From assembly GCF_000018885.1 (NCBI RefSeq), contig NC_010168.1, positions 1,736,001 to 1,800,000 of the forward strand: 64,000 bases of DNA. The letters are read 5' to 3'. The position numbers and the translations under genes are program-made. A model generated the notes under the pieces. It had not been told where the DNA came from. It ran no database searches and was given only the letters and a program-made list of their open reading frames with translations. Origin of the DNA: Renibacterium salmoninarum ATCC 33209. GTDB lineage: Bacteria; Actinomycetota; Actinomycetes; Actinomycetales; Micrococcaceae. Below, one piece after another: positions 54,044-63,570 of this stretch (position 1 is the first letter of the stretch; every line of letters begins with the position of its first letter).

Positions 54044-56908
54044 CTAGGCGAGCGAGGAATACGCCACAACGCCGCGTCGAACCCGTTCAATTGCCGCTAC
54101 ACAATTAGACCGAATTTCGATTGGCAGTCCCGGTACCGAAGCGAGCTGATCAAGGAGATCAATTACTTGCTTCGTCCAGCGAAAAAAGTCACCGGCAGCC
54201 AGATCTGTACCCTCAAGAACTGCCTCCAGGTGCCGCCCTCGAGCCCACTTGAACATCGGCCAAACTAAACCGAGCTCTGGCTCAGAAGTAAGCGGAAGTT
54301 TGCTCTGAGATTCCTGATCTTCCAAAGCAGACCATTGCTGAACCACAATGTCGATCGCGGCATCAATACTCGGACTGGGCATCCGCGGCCGCAGGCCTCG
54401 TTCTTCGCGTTTTGCTTGATAAACCAAGGCGGAGGCGAAAGCAGCCAGTTCGACGGCGTCCAGATCGGCTAAGGCGCCCTCCCGGATGCACAAGGCGATC
54501 AGCAAGTCTTTCTCACCGTAAATACGACGTAACCGCTGCCCGTCTTGGCTTGGACGCAATTCGCCACCAGGCTTCGACTCCAGAAATCCGTAACCTTCCA
54601 AGACCGCACAGACCCGGTCGAAGGTTTTCGCGATGGTGCCGGTTCGGCCTTGAATTTTCCTCACTAAGACATCCGTCTCACTGCGCAGTTTCCACCAACG
54701 CTCAGACCAGCGGGCGTGCGCTTCACGATCGCTGCAGCTATGGCAGGGATGCCCGCGCAGTTTCCGCCGGAGCAGAGCTATTTTCGCTTCCTGCTCCGCT
54801 TGGCGAGTATCGCCAAATACTGGCGGTGCTGTCATGGGGCTCGCGGAAGCTATTGCATGTCTTAGCGCCGCCACAAGATCTTTCCGGTCCTTCGGCTGGC
54901 GAACGTCGAACTGCTTCGGAATTCGCAGCGTTTTAATCGGGGTTACTGGTCCGTCTAGATCATGCCTGTTGATCCTTCTGGTCTCTTTTCCTTCGGTCAA
55001 AACGGTTGGCCTAGGCTCATGGACCTGAGTGTCGTTGTTCAGCACTACGGCGAACCCTGGCATTCGTCCGGCGCTGATTTCAATCACATCACCCGCGCGT
55101 AGCCTGGCTAAGGACTCATCGACGATGCCTCTCCGAGCTCGATTTTGCTGTTTGGAGGCGGCAGTTTCCACATCAGAGAGTTCCCGACGCAGACGAGAAT
55201 ACTCTGCGAAGTCGCCTAGATGGCAGGTCATCGAGTCCTGGTAACCAGCTAGGGCCTCTTCACGGCTACTAACTTGTCGGGCTAATCCAACTACTGAACG
55301 GTCTGCTTGGAACTGCGCAAAGGAAGACTCCAAAATCTCGTGCGCTCGACTCCGGCCAAATTGAGCGATTAAGTTGATGCTCATGTTGTAAGTAGGCCGG
55401 AAGCTGGAATTCAGCGGATAGGTTCTGCGTAACGCCAAGCCCGCCACAGCGCCGGGGTCGGTACCTGGTTGCCACAAAACGACCGCATGGCCCTCGATGT
55501 CAATACCGCGCCGTCCCGCTCGACCGGTCAACTGGGTGTACTCCCCCGCCGAAACGTTGACATGCGCTTCACCGTTGAACTTCTCAAGTTTTTCCAGCAC
55601 CACCGAACGCGCGGGCATGTTGACCCCAAGCGCTAGTGTTTCCGTGGCGAATACCGCACGGACTAGCCCGTCCGCAAAAAGCGATTCAACTACTTCTTTG
55701 AAGGTCGGTAACATTCCCGCGTGGTGGGCCGCTACACCACGGAGCATGCCATCGCGCCAAGACCAGAACCCTAAGACGTCCAGATCATCGCTCGGGATAT
55801 CTTCGCTAGCCATACCGATCCGGGCAGTGATCTCTTGTCGCTCCGCTTCAGTGGTCAGCATTAAGCCTGCATCTACACATTGGCGAACTGCGGCGTCGCA
55901 AACGGCTCGAGAGAAGATGAAGTAGATTGCGGGCAAAAGATCTGCTCGGTCCAATGCCAAAATCACCTGGGCTCGGCTAGCAGCTTTTCCCGGCGACTGT
56001 GGCGCATCTTGACGAGCGCTGTTTTTTCGGTTGTTCCATTGTTTTCCGCCGCTTTGCTTTCTCCCTCGCCCATGCGAGAACCTGCCGCGCAACCGATTCT
56101 CCGATTCCGTGCGCGCAAGTTGCAGCAATTCAGTGTTGACGGCCGGGACTTCGTTTTTGTCCACTACGGCGAGCTGATCGAAGGAAGTGTCTCCGGCGAA
56201 AAGGTCAACGATGTCTTTACCAACCATCACGTGCTGCCACAACGGCACCGGGCGATGCTCGGAGACAATAATGTCGGTTGATCCCCGCACAGTATCTAGC
56301 CAAGCCCCGAATTCCTCGGCATTAGATACCGTGGCACTCAGTGAGACGACCTGCACCTCGGAGGGCAGGTGGATAATTACTTCTTCCCAGACTGCCCCGC
56401 GGAATCGATCGGCCAAATAGTGGACTTCATCCATGATGACAAAGGCCAGATCATCCAAGGCCTCGGATCCGGCGTACAACATATTGCGCAGCACCTCGGT
56501 TGTCATCACGACAATCGAAGCCTCCGGATTTATCGAAGAATCACCGGTGAGCAGCCCGACGTCGGCAGTGCCGTATTTGGCGGAAAGCTCAGAATATTTT
56601 TGATTGCTCAGTGCCTTGATCGGCGTGGTATAAAAAGCTTTCAGACCTCTGGATAGCGCAAGGTAGACAGCGAATTCGCCAACGATCGTTTTTCCGGCCC
56701 CGGTCGGGGCAGCCACCAATACGCCGCGACCCGACTCTAGAGCGGTGCAGGCATCGGTCTGAAATTGATCTAAGGGGAAGTCGAAAGTCTCCCGAAACGC
56801 CGCGAAATCGGTACGAGATTCAGCTTGTCGCTGCCGAGCAGCTTGAAATCGCTCGGCCGGTGATTGGGTACCCGAATCATCGGACCGGGCCGGAGACTGT
56901 GAGCGCAT
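54044..56908 (-). CDS. helY: Ski2/Mtr4-like DEAD/DEAH-box RNA helicase HelY
   Basis: Large superfamily 2 helicase related to eukaryotic Ski2/Mtr4, implicated in RNA processing. The 954-residue protein has Walker A APTGAGKT at residues 67-74, DEVH at 160-163, SATVSNAEEFG, the helicase C domain with HHAGMLPTFKEVVESLFADGLVRAVFATETLALGVNMPARSVVLE and QLTGRAGRRGID. A long C-terminal region ends in a DSHCT-type helical domain. A basic Gly/Arg insertion (GRFSHGRGRKQSGGKQWNNRKNS) lies after the first domain. It sits directly behind tatC, as in Mycobacterium (tatA-tatC-helY). Confidence 0.94.
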   Translation of the reverse strand: MRSQSPARSDDSGTQSPAERFQAARQRQAESRTDFAAFRETFDFPLDQFQTDACTALESGRGVLVAAPTGAGKTIVGEFAVYLALSRGLKAFYTTPIKALSNQKYSELSAKYGTADVGLLTGDSSINPEASIVVMTTEVLRNMLYAGSEALDDLAFVIMDEVHYLADRFRGAVWEEVIIHLPSEVQVVSLSATVSNAEEFGAWLDTVRGSTDIIVSEHRPVPLWQHVMVGKDIVDLFAGDTSFDQLAVVDKNEVPAVNTELLQLARTESENRLRGRFSHGRGRKQSGGKQWNNRKNSARQDAPQSPGKAASRAQVILALDRADLLPAIYFIFSRAVCDAAVRQCVDAGLMLTTEAERQEITARIGMASEDIPSDDLDVLGFWSWRDGMLRGVAAHHAGMLPTFKEVVESLFADGLVRAVFATETLALGVNMPARSVVLEKLEKFNGEAHVNVSAGEYTQLTGRAGRRGIDIEGHAVVLWQPGTDPGAVAGLALRRTYPLNSSFRPTYNMSINLIAQFGRSRAHEILESSFAQFQADRSVVGLARQVSSREEALAGYQDSMTCHLGDFAEYSRLRRELSDVETAASKQQNRARRGIVDESLARLRAGDVIEISAGRMPGFAVVLNNDTQVHEPRPTVLTEGKETRRINRHDLDGPVTPIKTLRIPKQFDVRQPKDRKDLVAALRHAIASASPMTAPPVFGDTRQAEQEAKIALLRRKLRGHPCHSCSDREAHARWSERWWKLRSETDVLVRKIQGRTGTIAKTFDRVCAVLEGYGFLESKPGGELRPSQDGQRLRRIYGEKDLLIALCIREGALADLDAVELAAFASALVYQAKREERGLRPRMPSPSIDAAIDIVVQQWSALEDQESQSKLPLTSEPELGLVWPMFKWARGRHLEAVLEGTDLAAGDFFRWTKQVIDLLDQLASVPGLPIEIRSNCVAAIERVRRGVVAYSSLA

Positions 56909-56944
56909 GCTTCAAGCCTATGCCCAGTGGGGCGATGCCTCGCT

Positions 56945-57781
56945 CTAGATGCTGTCTAAGTCGGTCAACGGCGTGGCGGAATCTGCGGTGTCTTCAGTCT
57001 CTTGAGCGCGTTTCTCAGCGCGCTTATCGCGTCGTCTGTCTAACAAAACGCAAAGACTCATGGCGCCAAAATAGAGCACCAACAATGGTCCTGCAAGCAA
57101 GAACATCGTAAAGGCATCGTTGCCGGGCGCCGCCATCGCGGAAACGATCGTGACGGCCAACACGGTAATTCGCCAGCTTTTGAACATCGTCTTGCCGCGA
57201 AGCACGCCAGCCATATTGACGCCAACCAGCACCACCGGGACCAAAAAGGCAATGCCCATGAAGAGCACCAGCTGCATGATGAAGGTGATGTAATCATTGG
57301 CCTGTATGAAGTTTGTGCCACCTTCAGGCGTAAAACAGGTTAACGCATAGACGATGTTCGGCATGACGAGCCAACCGCAATACGCCCCCGCCAAAAACAG
57401 CGGCACCGCGGCTAACATGTAACCAAAGGTGAAACGCCGCTCTCTGGCGCTCAGCCCAGGCGTAACAAAAGCCCAGATCTGATAGATCCAGATCGGCGAG
57501 GAAATTATTGTGCCAAGGAAAAAAGCTGCTTGAACTCGAAGATCAAAGGCGGTAGCGACGCCGGCAAAGTTCACGCCGGCGTCGAAATGCCGTTCCTTAG
57601 CCAACCGGACTAGCGGCTCAGAAATTGCCGCGAACAGAGGATCATAAAAGAACCAACCAGCAATAGCGCCAAGTACCAAGCCGAGAGCGGCTTTAATGAG
57701 CCGGTTCCGCAGCTCAATGAGGTGTTGTTTGAGGGACATCCGCCCCTCAGGGTTGGATTTATATCCCTTGAAAAGTGCCAC
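56945..57781 (-). CDS. tatC: Sec-independent protein translocase TatC
   Basis: Core receptor of the twin-arginine translocase that recognises Tat signal peptides. The 278-residue membrane protein has the N-terminal motif MSLKQHLIELRNRLIKAALGL, the first loop PLVRLAKERHFDAGVNFAGVATAFDLRVQAAFFLGTIISSPIWIYQIWAFVTPGLSARERR, and GIAFLVPVVLVGVNMAGVL, together with six predicted helices. The conserved Glu and Pro of the first periplasmic loop are present. It follows tatA by 14 bases and is followed by helY, one conserved leftward unit. Confidence 0.96.
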   Translation of the reverse strand: MALFKGYKSNPEGRMSLKQHLIELRNRLIKAALGLVLGAIAGWFFYDPLFAAISEPLVRLAKERHFDAGVNFAGVATAFDLRVQAAFFLGTIISSPIWIYQIWAFVTPGLSARERRFTFGYMLAAVPLFLAGAYCGWLVMPNIVYALTCFTPEGGTNFIQANDYITFIMQLVLFMGIAFLVPVVLVGVNMAGVLRGKTMFKSWRITVLAVTIVSAMAAPGNDAFTMFLLAGPLLVLYFGAMSLCVLLDRRRDKRAEKRAQETEDTADSATPLTDLDSI

Positions 57782-57795
57782 GACCTGCCAGATAT

Positions 57796-58074
57796 CTAGG
57801 CGGGCGTGTTGCCAGGCGGCGTTGCCGTCCCGGAGGTGGTGCCATTGCCGCTATTCGGATTCACCGGATTCACAACAGTTCCCTCAACCGGAGGCTCAGC
57901 AGTTGCAGCGTTCTGGTCTTTGCCATCGTTCTTGGACTCGCGCACCTCAGACTTGATTATGCGGAAGGACTGCCCCAGGCTACGCGCCATTCCGGGAAGC
58001 TTCGGAGCGAAGAAGAGCAAGACAATAACTAGCACGATGATGCCGATAACCCACGGCTCTCTTAAAAACCCCAC
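57796..58074 (-). CDS. tatA: Sec-independent protein translocase TatA
   Basis: Pore-forming Tat subunit. The 92-residue protein has a short N-terminal helix (REPWVIGIIVLVIVLLFFAPKLPGMARSLGQSFRIIKSEVR): a hydrophobic anchor, the FxxxKLP hinge and an amphipathic helix, the standard TatA layout. A flexible Pro/Asn/Gly-rich tail follows. The genome-wide presence of a separate TatB cannot be judged here. It is cotranscribed with tatC. The gene upstream on the same strand is a small membrane protein. Confidence 0.94.
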   Translation of the reverse strand: MGFLREPWVIGIIVLVIVLLFFAPKLPGMARSLGQSFRIIKSEVRESKNDGKDQNAATAEPPVEGTVVNPVNPNSGNGTTSGTATPPGNTPA

Positions 58075-58104
58075 GAAGATTCCTTTCGATAATACTGACT
58101 TATC

Positions 58105-58485
58105 CTACAGCTTCAAATCAGGATCGATGAGCTGTAGGTCACGTAACGATTGTGCTTGCCCTCGCACCGAGCGCCTTTCTACCCTGCGCGCTGTGCGATC
58201 AAGCTTTCGGTTGAGCTTTCCCGAGCGGTATTCGGCATGTACTTCCGCAGGATCTGCGTCGACTGCCCAACCGGGTTCTCGAACCACTTTCAATGGATCT
58301 GCAGAATTTCCGGCCAGATCTTGGCTAAACTGCACAGATGGCTTGCCCAATCGGGCAGTTGCCTCGCTACATTCTCTGCCAAGCGCTACGACATGCCGCC
58401 ATAACTTGATTCCGAGCAGCAAAACGTATAATAAGGAGAGGGCGAGCAACGAGACCCATATCACTATCCATGTCCACCAAGGCAT
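58105..58485 (-). CDS. small single-pass membrane protein, conserved upstream of tatA
   Basis: A 126-residue protein with one N-terminal transmembrane helix (WWTWIVIWVSLLALSLLYVLLLGIKLW). A charged cytoplasmic part contains ECSEATARLGKPSVQFSQDLAG and a strongly basic helix RSGKLNRKLDRTARRVERRSVRG. No motif is recognised. It is on the tatA strand with a 30-base gap, so it probably belongs to the tatA-tatC-helY transcript; in relatives a similar protein often occupies this place. It is divergent from cycA, with only 31 bases between starts. The function is unknown. Confidence 0.75.
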   Translation of the reverse strand: MPWWTWIVIWVSLLALSLLYVLLLGIKLWRHVVALGRECSEATARLGKPSVQFSQDLAGNSADPLKVVREPGWAVDADPAEVHAEYRSGKLNRKLDRTARRVERRSVRGQAQSLRDLQLIDPDLKL

Positions 58486-58516
58486 GGAACTAGTCTAAAG
58501 ACACTCAGAAGGACTC

Positions 58517-59968
58517 ATGCCCACATTACCGACAAAGCCGTCGGGCGCCGGTTCGGCTGCCCCTATGCTTCACGACGACAAAGGCCAGAATCTCAGCCGT
58601 GGGCTAAGCAACCGTCACATTCAACTCATCGCCATTGGCGGGGCAATCGGCACCGGCTTGTTCCTGGGTTCTGGTAAGACCATCGCGGTTGCCGGACCGA
58701 GCGTGATCTTCGTCTACATGATCATTGGCTTCATGCTATTTTTCGTGATGCGAGCCATGGGTGAAGTGCTTTTGTCCAATTCTGGCTACCGTACGTTCGC
58801 AGATTTTGCCGGCGACTTGATTGGGCCCTGGGCCGGATTCATGGTCGGTTGGACTTATTGGTTCTGCTGGATCATCATCGGCATTGCAGACATCATTGCG
58901 ATCTCTGGCTATGTGAAAGTCTGGGCACCGGACTTACCGCTTTGGATACCCGCGCTACTAACCATCGTGCTCTTTTTGGTCTTGAACCTGGTCGCGGTCC
59001 GGTTGTTCGGTGAGTTGGAATTCTGGTTCGCTTTGCTCAAAGTGGTCGCAATCATCGCGCTCGTGGTCGTCGGCATCGTACTGATCGCGATGGCCTTCCG
59101 CTCCCCCAATGGCGACACCGCGTCCTTAGCGAATCTTTGGAACGATGGCGGGATGTTCCCCAAGGGATTCATGGGCTTCATCGGCGGCTTCCAAATCGCA
59201 ATTTTCGCCTTCCAGGGCATTGAGCTCGCTGGCACGGCTGCCGCAGAAACCAAAGACCCGGAAAAGACCCTGCCTAAGGCGATTAATTCGATTCCGCTTA
59301 GGGTTTTGCTTTTCTATGTAGGTTCGCTCATTGTCATCATGGCGGTCACCCCGTGGCACTACGCCAACGCAGATACCAGCCCCTTTGTGGCGATGTTCTC
59401 GCTAGCTGGCTTGGTCGGCGCCGCCGGCGTAGTCAACTTTGTTGTGTTGACTTCAGCCGCATCGAGCGCCAACTCTGGCATCTTCTCCACGTCGCGCATT
59501 ATGTACGGCATGGCGGGAGACAACGAGGCACCTAAGACATTCGGCGTGCTCTCCGGGAACAAGGTGCCCGCGCGGGCCTTGTTGCTTTCCTGCGTTTGTT
59601 TGTTGCCCGGCGTCGCCCTGCTTTATGCAGGTGACTCAGTCGGTTCTGCCTTCACCCTGGTCACCTCGATCTCTGCGATCTTATTCATCACGGTCTGGGA
59701 ATTCATCGTGATTTCCTATCTTGCTTACCGCAAGAAGCGCCCGGAGCTTTACGACACCTCAAAGTTCCGGATGCCTGGCGGCAAGATCATGGCTTGGGTG
59801 GTACTGGTATTTTTTGGTTTGGTCATCATCGCGCTTGGCTTTGCGGAAGACACCAGAATTGCCCTGTATACGGCACCAGTTTGGTACTTGATTTTGATCG
59901 CAGCCTACTTTGGGCTGGTTCGGCCAGCTAAGCGTCGCGCCGACAGGCTAGAGACGGCTAGCAAGTAG
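58517..59968 (+). CDS. cycA: D-serine/D-alanine/glycine transporter CycA-like permease
   Basis: Amino-acid:proton symporter of the AAT family. The 483-residue protein has twelve helices and follows E. coli CycA almost motif by motif: LSNRHIQLIAIGGAIGTGLF, SGKTIAVAGPSVIFVYMIIGF, GWTYWFCWIIIGIADI, FQIAIFAFQGIEL, AAETKDPEKTLPKAINSIP and VLTSAASSANSGIFSTSR. Substrates are inferred as D-Ala, D-Ser and Gly from that similarity. It interrupts the usual neighbourhood of pafBC and tatA and lies on the opposite strand. The ATG has AGAAGGA upstream. A weak hairpin at 59974-60000 may end the transcript. Confidence 0.9.
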   Translation: MPTLPTKPSGAGSAAPMLHDDKGQNLSRGLSNRHIQLIAIGGAIGTGLFLGSGKTIAVAGPSVIFVYMIIGFMLFFVMRAMGEVLLSNSGYRTFADFAGDLIGPWAGFMVGWTYWFCWIIIGIADIIAISGYVKVWAPDLPLWIPALLTIVLFLVLNLVAVRLFGELEFWFALLKVVAIIALVVVGIVLIAMAFRSPNGDTASLANLWNDGGMFPKGFMGFIGGFQIAIFAFQGIELAGTAAAETKDPEKTLPKAINSIPLRVLLFYVGSLIVIMAVTPWHYANADTSPFVAMFSLAGLVGAAGVVNFVVLTSAASSANSGIFSTSRIMYGMAGDNEAPKTFGVLSGNKVPARALLLSCVCLLPGVALLYAGDSVGSAFTLVTSISAILFITVWEFIVISYLAYRKKRPELYDTSKFRMPGGKIMAWVVLVFFGLVIIALGFAEDTRIALYTAPVWYLILIAAYFGLVRPAKRRADRLETASK

Positions 59969-59973
59969 TCTGC

Positions 59974-60000
59974 AGGCTTAGCTAGTAGTTGGCTAAGCCT
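59974..60000. terminator. possible terminator between cycA and pafBC
   Basis: 9-bp stem AGGCTTAGC / GCTAAGCCT (59974-59982 with 59992-60000). It overlaps the last codons of pafBC and lies six bases beyond the cycA stop. No clear T run follows, so support is weak. Confidence 0.4.
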
Positions 60001-62000
60001 TGCTCAGCCCAGTGGAGTGCGGCTTCGGCCGCCTCCACTGGTGCTACCAAGCGAACTGAGCCTCCATTTTGTGCAATAAGCTGCGGTAACCATTGTGTGT
60101 TGCCAACCCGAATGGTCACGGCAGAAATCCACGGCGAGCTTTGCTCGGTGGCCGCATCCGCATTGCTACTCAGGCCAACCGAAGACTCTGCATCATAATA
60201 ATCAGCTACCCATTGAGCCGATGAATCCAGCAACAAAATTACTTCAACATCATCAGCGCTCGGCGTGAAAAGACTCTCCGGAAAAGCTGACTCTGCCCAC
60301 GGATCTGCCGAAGCAATCTGCTCGCCAATCTCGGCGTGCTGAATTCGGTCCAATCGAAAAATTCGCTGCGCCTCAGCGCTATGGCACCAAGCTTGCAAGT
60401 ACCAGGACTCATCATCGGAAAAAACACGTTGCGGATCCACTGTGCGTTCAGTGACCTCATCTCGGTGCGGGACCAAATAATTCAGACGTAGTTGGCGTTG
60501 CTCACGAATAGCACTTTGTAAAAGCGCCAGTGTCCCGGACTGCGCTGGCGAAGCCAGTCGCACACCGACGGTGCCGCTAATCGCTCCGGCAGCCTCGCCA
60601 GTGGCTGCGCTGATTTTCGCCATCGCGCTTCGCACGGCAGAATCCCCCGAAACTCCAGGTAAAGCGCTCAAGGTTTCCAAACCCACTAACAGCGCAGAGG
60701 CCTCTGCCAAGCTAAAGCGGACCGGCTCTGAAAGCTCTTCAGCATCCGCGATGAAGACGTGCCCGTCGTCCCAGCTAACGTCCATTAGGTCACCGTGCAG
60801 ACCTCCGGGCAAGCCACTCACCATCATCAAATTCAGATCGGCTTCGAGTTGCTTACGCGAGATGCCGAATTCAACCGCGATTTCGTTTAAATGCATTCCC
60901 TGATGGTGGACTAGGAACGGTACCAAATCGACGAGCCTGCGCAGATGATCTTGAGCAGTTGTTTTGCCTCTGCTTGGCGGTTTTGTCACTGCTTGTAGCG
61001 GAATATCCGGTACGGAGCTTCGCATTGAAGCCACGGTGGCGCGCAAGCGGTTTTGTACAGCGTCCCGCAGCTCAAGGGGTTCCTGAACGACTAGATGTGG
61101 TCCCCAGCCCGCTAGTTCGCTAGCCAAAGCTCCAACTGAACCAAAAGAAATTCGTAGCTTATCCCACTGCCCCTCGGCGTGCGGCTCGTTATTTATCTGC
61201 TCAGCGCGAGCTCGCACGGTCTGCGCTTTACCCGGCCGGACTGAGATAATCGCCTCGTATCGGGCGGACAGTTCCATCCCGTCCAATACTTCGGCCACCG
61301 AAAACCCAGATGGCCGGGCAAAGGCACCCTGGGTATTGGCTTCAATCCCGGAACTAATTCGTGACAACCTGAAAACGCGACGATCTTGCCGATCGACATC
61401 AAATCCAATCAGGTACCAATTGCCAAACTTTTGACCCAGACCCCAGGGCTGAACTCGTCGTCGAGTCGCCTTGCCATCCGTTTTGCCTTGATAATCAAAT
61501 CGCACTTCGAATCGGGAAGTAGCTGCCTCCAAAAGATCTTCGAAGGCCGGCTCGCGCGTGCTAATTCGAGGCTCCAGAAGCGGTTCTGCGGTCATTTCGA
61601 CTGGCAGACCGCCTCTGGTTTCGATCTTACGCACCGCCCTGGCAGCAGCGCTACCCAAGGCAGCCCGGCCCCATAATCTAGCCGATAGCGAGAGCACCGC
61701 GGCTTCTTCTACGCTGAATCGGACCTCGGGTAGTCGGTACTTTTCTTTCGGAATCCGATAACTGGTAGTTGCTGGGTCCTCGTCAAACGCGCCATTTTCG
61801 GTATGTGCTTCCAGCGGCACACCCATAGCGCGCAAATCAGTTTTGTCCCGCTCAAACATCCGCTCAAAGGCCTCTTCTGAGGGCGATGCTCTATAAGCTT
61901 GGATATTTTGGCGTAGAAATTCCTTGCTTCGACCGTAGCGGGTTTCTAAAAGGGCAATCAAGAGATTGAGCAAACGTTCAGTACGAGAAGCGGACACCAT
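59982..62000 (-). CDS. pafBC: fused PafB-PafC WYL-domain transcriptional regulator
   Basis: A 672-residue natural fusion of PafB and PafC, regulators that control DNA-damage-response genes in actinobacteria and are encoded beside the Pup-proteasome genes. Each half has a winged helix and a WYL domain. The N-terminal half starts SRTERLLNLLIALLETRYGRSKEFLRQNIQAY; its WYL domain contains GQKFGNWYLIGFDVDRQDRRVFRLSRIS. The second half begins near residue 340 (DHLRRLVDLVPFLVHHQGMHLNEIAVEFGISRKQL) and has SWYLQAWCHSAEAQRIFRLDRI. Mycobacteria have two separate genes; Arthrobacter species have the fused form. It lies next to two FKBP genes and pafA. Confidence 0.93.
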   Translation of the reverse strand: MVSASRTERLLNLLIALLETRYGRSKEFLRQNIQAYRASPSEEAFERMFERDKTDLRAMGVPLEAHTENGAFDEDPATTSYRIPKEKYRLPEVRFSVEEAAVLSLSARLWGRAALGSAAARAVRKIETRGGLPVEMTAEPLLEPRISTREPAFEDLLEAATSRFEVRFDYQGKTDGKATRRRVQPWGLGQKFGNWYLIGFDVDRQDRRVFRLSRISSGIEANTQGAFARPSGFSVAEVLDGMELSARYEAIISVRPGKAQTVRARAEQINNEPHAEGQWDKLRISFGSVGALASELAGWGPHLVVQEPLELRDAVQNRLRATVASMRSSVPDIPLQAVTKPPSRGKTTAQDHLRRLVDLVPFLVHHQGMHLNEIAVEFGISRKQLEADLNLMMVSGLPGGLHGDLMDVSWDDGHVFIADAEELSEPVRFSLAEASALLVGLETLSALPGVSGDSAVRSAMAKISAATGEAAGAISGTVGVRLASPAQSGTLALLQSAIREQRQLRLNYLVPHRDEVTERTVDPQRVFSDDESWYLQAWCHSAEAQRIFRLDRIQHAEIGEQIASADPWAESAFPESLFTPSADDVEVILLLDSSAQWVADYYDAESSVGLSSNADAATEQSSPWISAVTIRVGNTQWLPQLIAQNGGSVRLVAPVEAAEAALHWAEQGLANY

Positions 62001-62108
62001 TCCAGCTTAGGCGAAAATTTTCCGAACCCAGCTGAAGCGATGCCCGCCTCTAGTAAATCAATCAAACAATATTAATTTTTTGTCAGCCAGAACTGATCGG
62101 GCCAGAGG

Positions 62109-62504
62109 TTAGCTAACGCCGACCAGATCTACGACGAAAATGAGCGCTTCATTCGGGCCAATTGCGCCACCAGCACCACGTTCGCCGTAAGCGAGCTCCG
62201 CCGGGATCTCCAAACGACGACGCCCGCCGACCTCCATACCAAGCAAGCCCTGGTCCCAGCCTTGGATGACTTGCCCAACGCCTACGGTGAAGTCCAATGG
62301 AGCCCCCCGGCCCCAGGAGGAATCGAATTCTTCGCCAGTAGAGAGTGCCACGCCGACGTAATGCGCTGAGACGGTGGTGCCACGAACGACCTCGGCTCCA
62401 CCTCCTGGAATCAAATCCTGGATGACCAGCTCAGCAGGTACTTCGTGCTCCGGAAAATCGATTTCAGGTTTTGTACGATCGTAATCGCGTTGTCCAAAAG
62501 ACAT
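62109..62504 (-). CDS. FKBP-type peptidyl-prolyl isomerase, cytoplasmic
   Basis: A 131-residue FKBP-fold protein. The signature runs LIPGGGAEVVRGTTVSAHYVGVALSTGEEFDSSWGRGAPLDFTVGVGQVIQGWDQGLLGMEVGGRRRLEIPAELAYGERG, including the DFTVGxxQVIxGWDxGLxGMxxG pattern and the terminal ALIFVVDLVGV strand. There is no signal peptide, so it is cytoplasmic, and no extra domain. It lies 32 bases downstream of a second FKBP gene, and both separate pafA from pafBC, the usual Micrococcaceae arrangement. Confidence 0.93.
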   Translation of the reverse strand: MSFGQRDYDRTKPEIDFPEHEVPAELVIQDLIPGGGAEVVRGTTVSAHYVGVALSTGEEFDSSWGRGAPLDFTVGVGQVIQGWDQGLLGMEVGGRRRLEIPAELAYGERGAGGAIGPNEALIFVVDLVGVS

Positions 62505-62536
62505 GATGCTCCTCTAAAAGTTGCGGTGATTAGGAT

Positions 62537-63517
62537 TTAGGCCTTGGCAGCGATATTGATCACAAATACCAAGGTTCCAGCGGGCTGTCCAGCGCTAGGA
62601 TTATCGCCATAAGCCAAGCTTGCCGGGATAACAAGCATTACGGTGGAACCAACCTTTTGGTTGACCAGGCCCTGCAACCAACCCTTGATGACGCCACCAG
62701 AAAGTGTCACTTTGAAGGGTGAGCCCTTACCGTAGTTCGAGTCGAATTGCTTACTATCGGCCCAGCTCCAACCGGTGTACTCAACATTGGCGGAGTCTTT
62801 GCTGGTCAGTACGTCGCCGGTACCTTCCTTGAGAACCTTTGCTACCAGGTTTGCCGGCGGATCGACTGCCGGAATCTGCACGCTGGGGAGGCCCTTGTCA
62901 TCAAAAGTTACAGCGGGCAGCTTGCCAGCGGAATCAAGTTGCTTAACTTCATCTGGAGTTGCCAGCGTTGGAGCTGGCGGAGCCGCCTGGACAGATTCAA
63001 TGTGATAGACAACCACGGCTGCTGGTACTGCTTGCGCGCCCTGCGATGCAGCTTGGGCTGGAATGCCATAAGCAATATCTGCGCCTACTTTGGCACCGAC
63101 AAAGATGCTGTATGGCAATGGTGCTGAGCTCTTGAATTCGTCATCAAGGACGAATGGGATGCCTTTGGGCTTGGAATAATTCTCACCCAGCGAACTGCCA
63201 TCCTGCGCGCTCAGAGCAACAGAACGCAAAGTGACCTGCTGTCCGGCGGCAACGGCGTCACCGGTACCTTGAGTAACCAGCTTAATCGCTACCTTTGGCA
63301 GACTGAGCGGTTTGGCAAATTCGACGGTCGGAGCTTTGCCAGCTTCGCCTGCCGCAACTTTGACGCTATCGAGCAACTGTGAATTCGCTGAGACAGCTTC
63401 GCTGCTGGAAGCAGAGCTACTGCTGGCAGCTTGGTCGTTATTACCTCCGCAGGCGGAGAGCAATAGCGTCAGAGGGATGATGGCGGCCGCTACGGCCAAA
63501 GATCGGCGCACAAACAC
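62537..63517 (-). CDS. FKBP-type peptidyl-prolyl isomerase lipoprotein
   Basis: A 326-residue lipoprotein: signal sequence MFVRRSLAVAAAIIPLTLLL followed by the lipobox LSAC with lipidated C23, then a Ser/Ala-rich linker. Two FKBP-like modules follow: the first (about residues 72-185, VAIKLVTQGTGDAVAAGQQVTLRSVALS) has lost its obvious active-site consensus, the second (about 225-326, NLVAKVLKEGTGDVLTSKDSANVEYTGWSW...GGVIKGWLQGLVNQKVGSTVMLVIPASLAYGD) is a canonical domain. It should act as an extracytoplasmic foldase. It is 53 bases after pafA and 32 before the cytoplasmic FKBP. Confidence 0.9.
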   Translation of the reverse strand: MFVRRSLAVAAAIIPLTLLLSACGGNNDQAASSSSASSSEAVSANSQLLDSVKVAAGEAGKAPTVEFAKPLSLPKVAIKLVTQGTGDAVAAGQQVTLRSVALSAQDGSSLGENYSKPKGIPFVLDDEFKSSAPLPYSIFVGAKVGADIAYGIPAQAASQGAQAVPAAVVVYHIESVQAAPPAPTLATPDEVKQLDSAGKLPAVTFDDKGLPSVQIPAVDPPANLVAKVLKEGTGDVLTSKDSANVEYTGWSWADSKQFDSNYGKGSPFKVTLSGGVIKGWLQGLVNQKVGSTVMLVIPASLAYGDNPSAGQPAGTLVFVINIAAKA

Positions 63518-63570
63518 TCAATTCGTTGAAAGATATCCAGACCAGTTCAGGCCCCGGCCAGTCTATCCGT

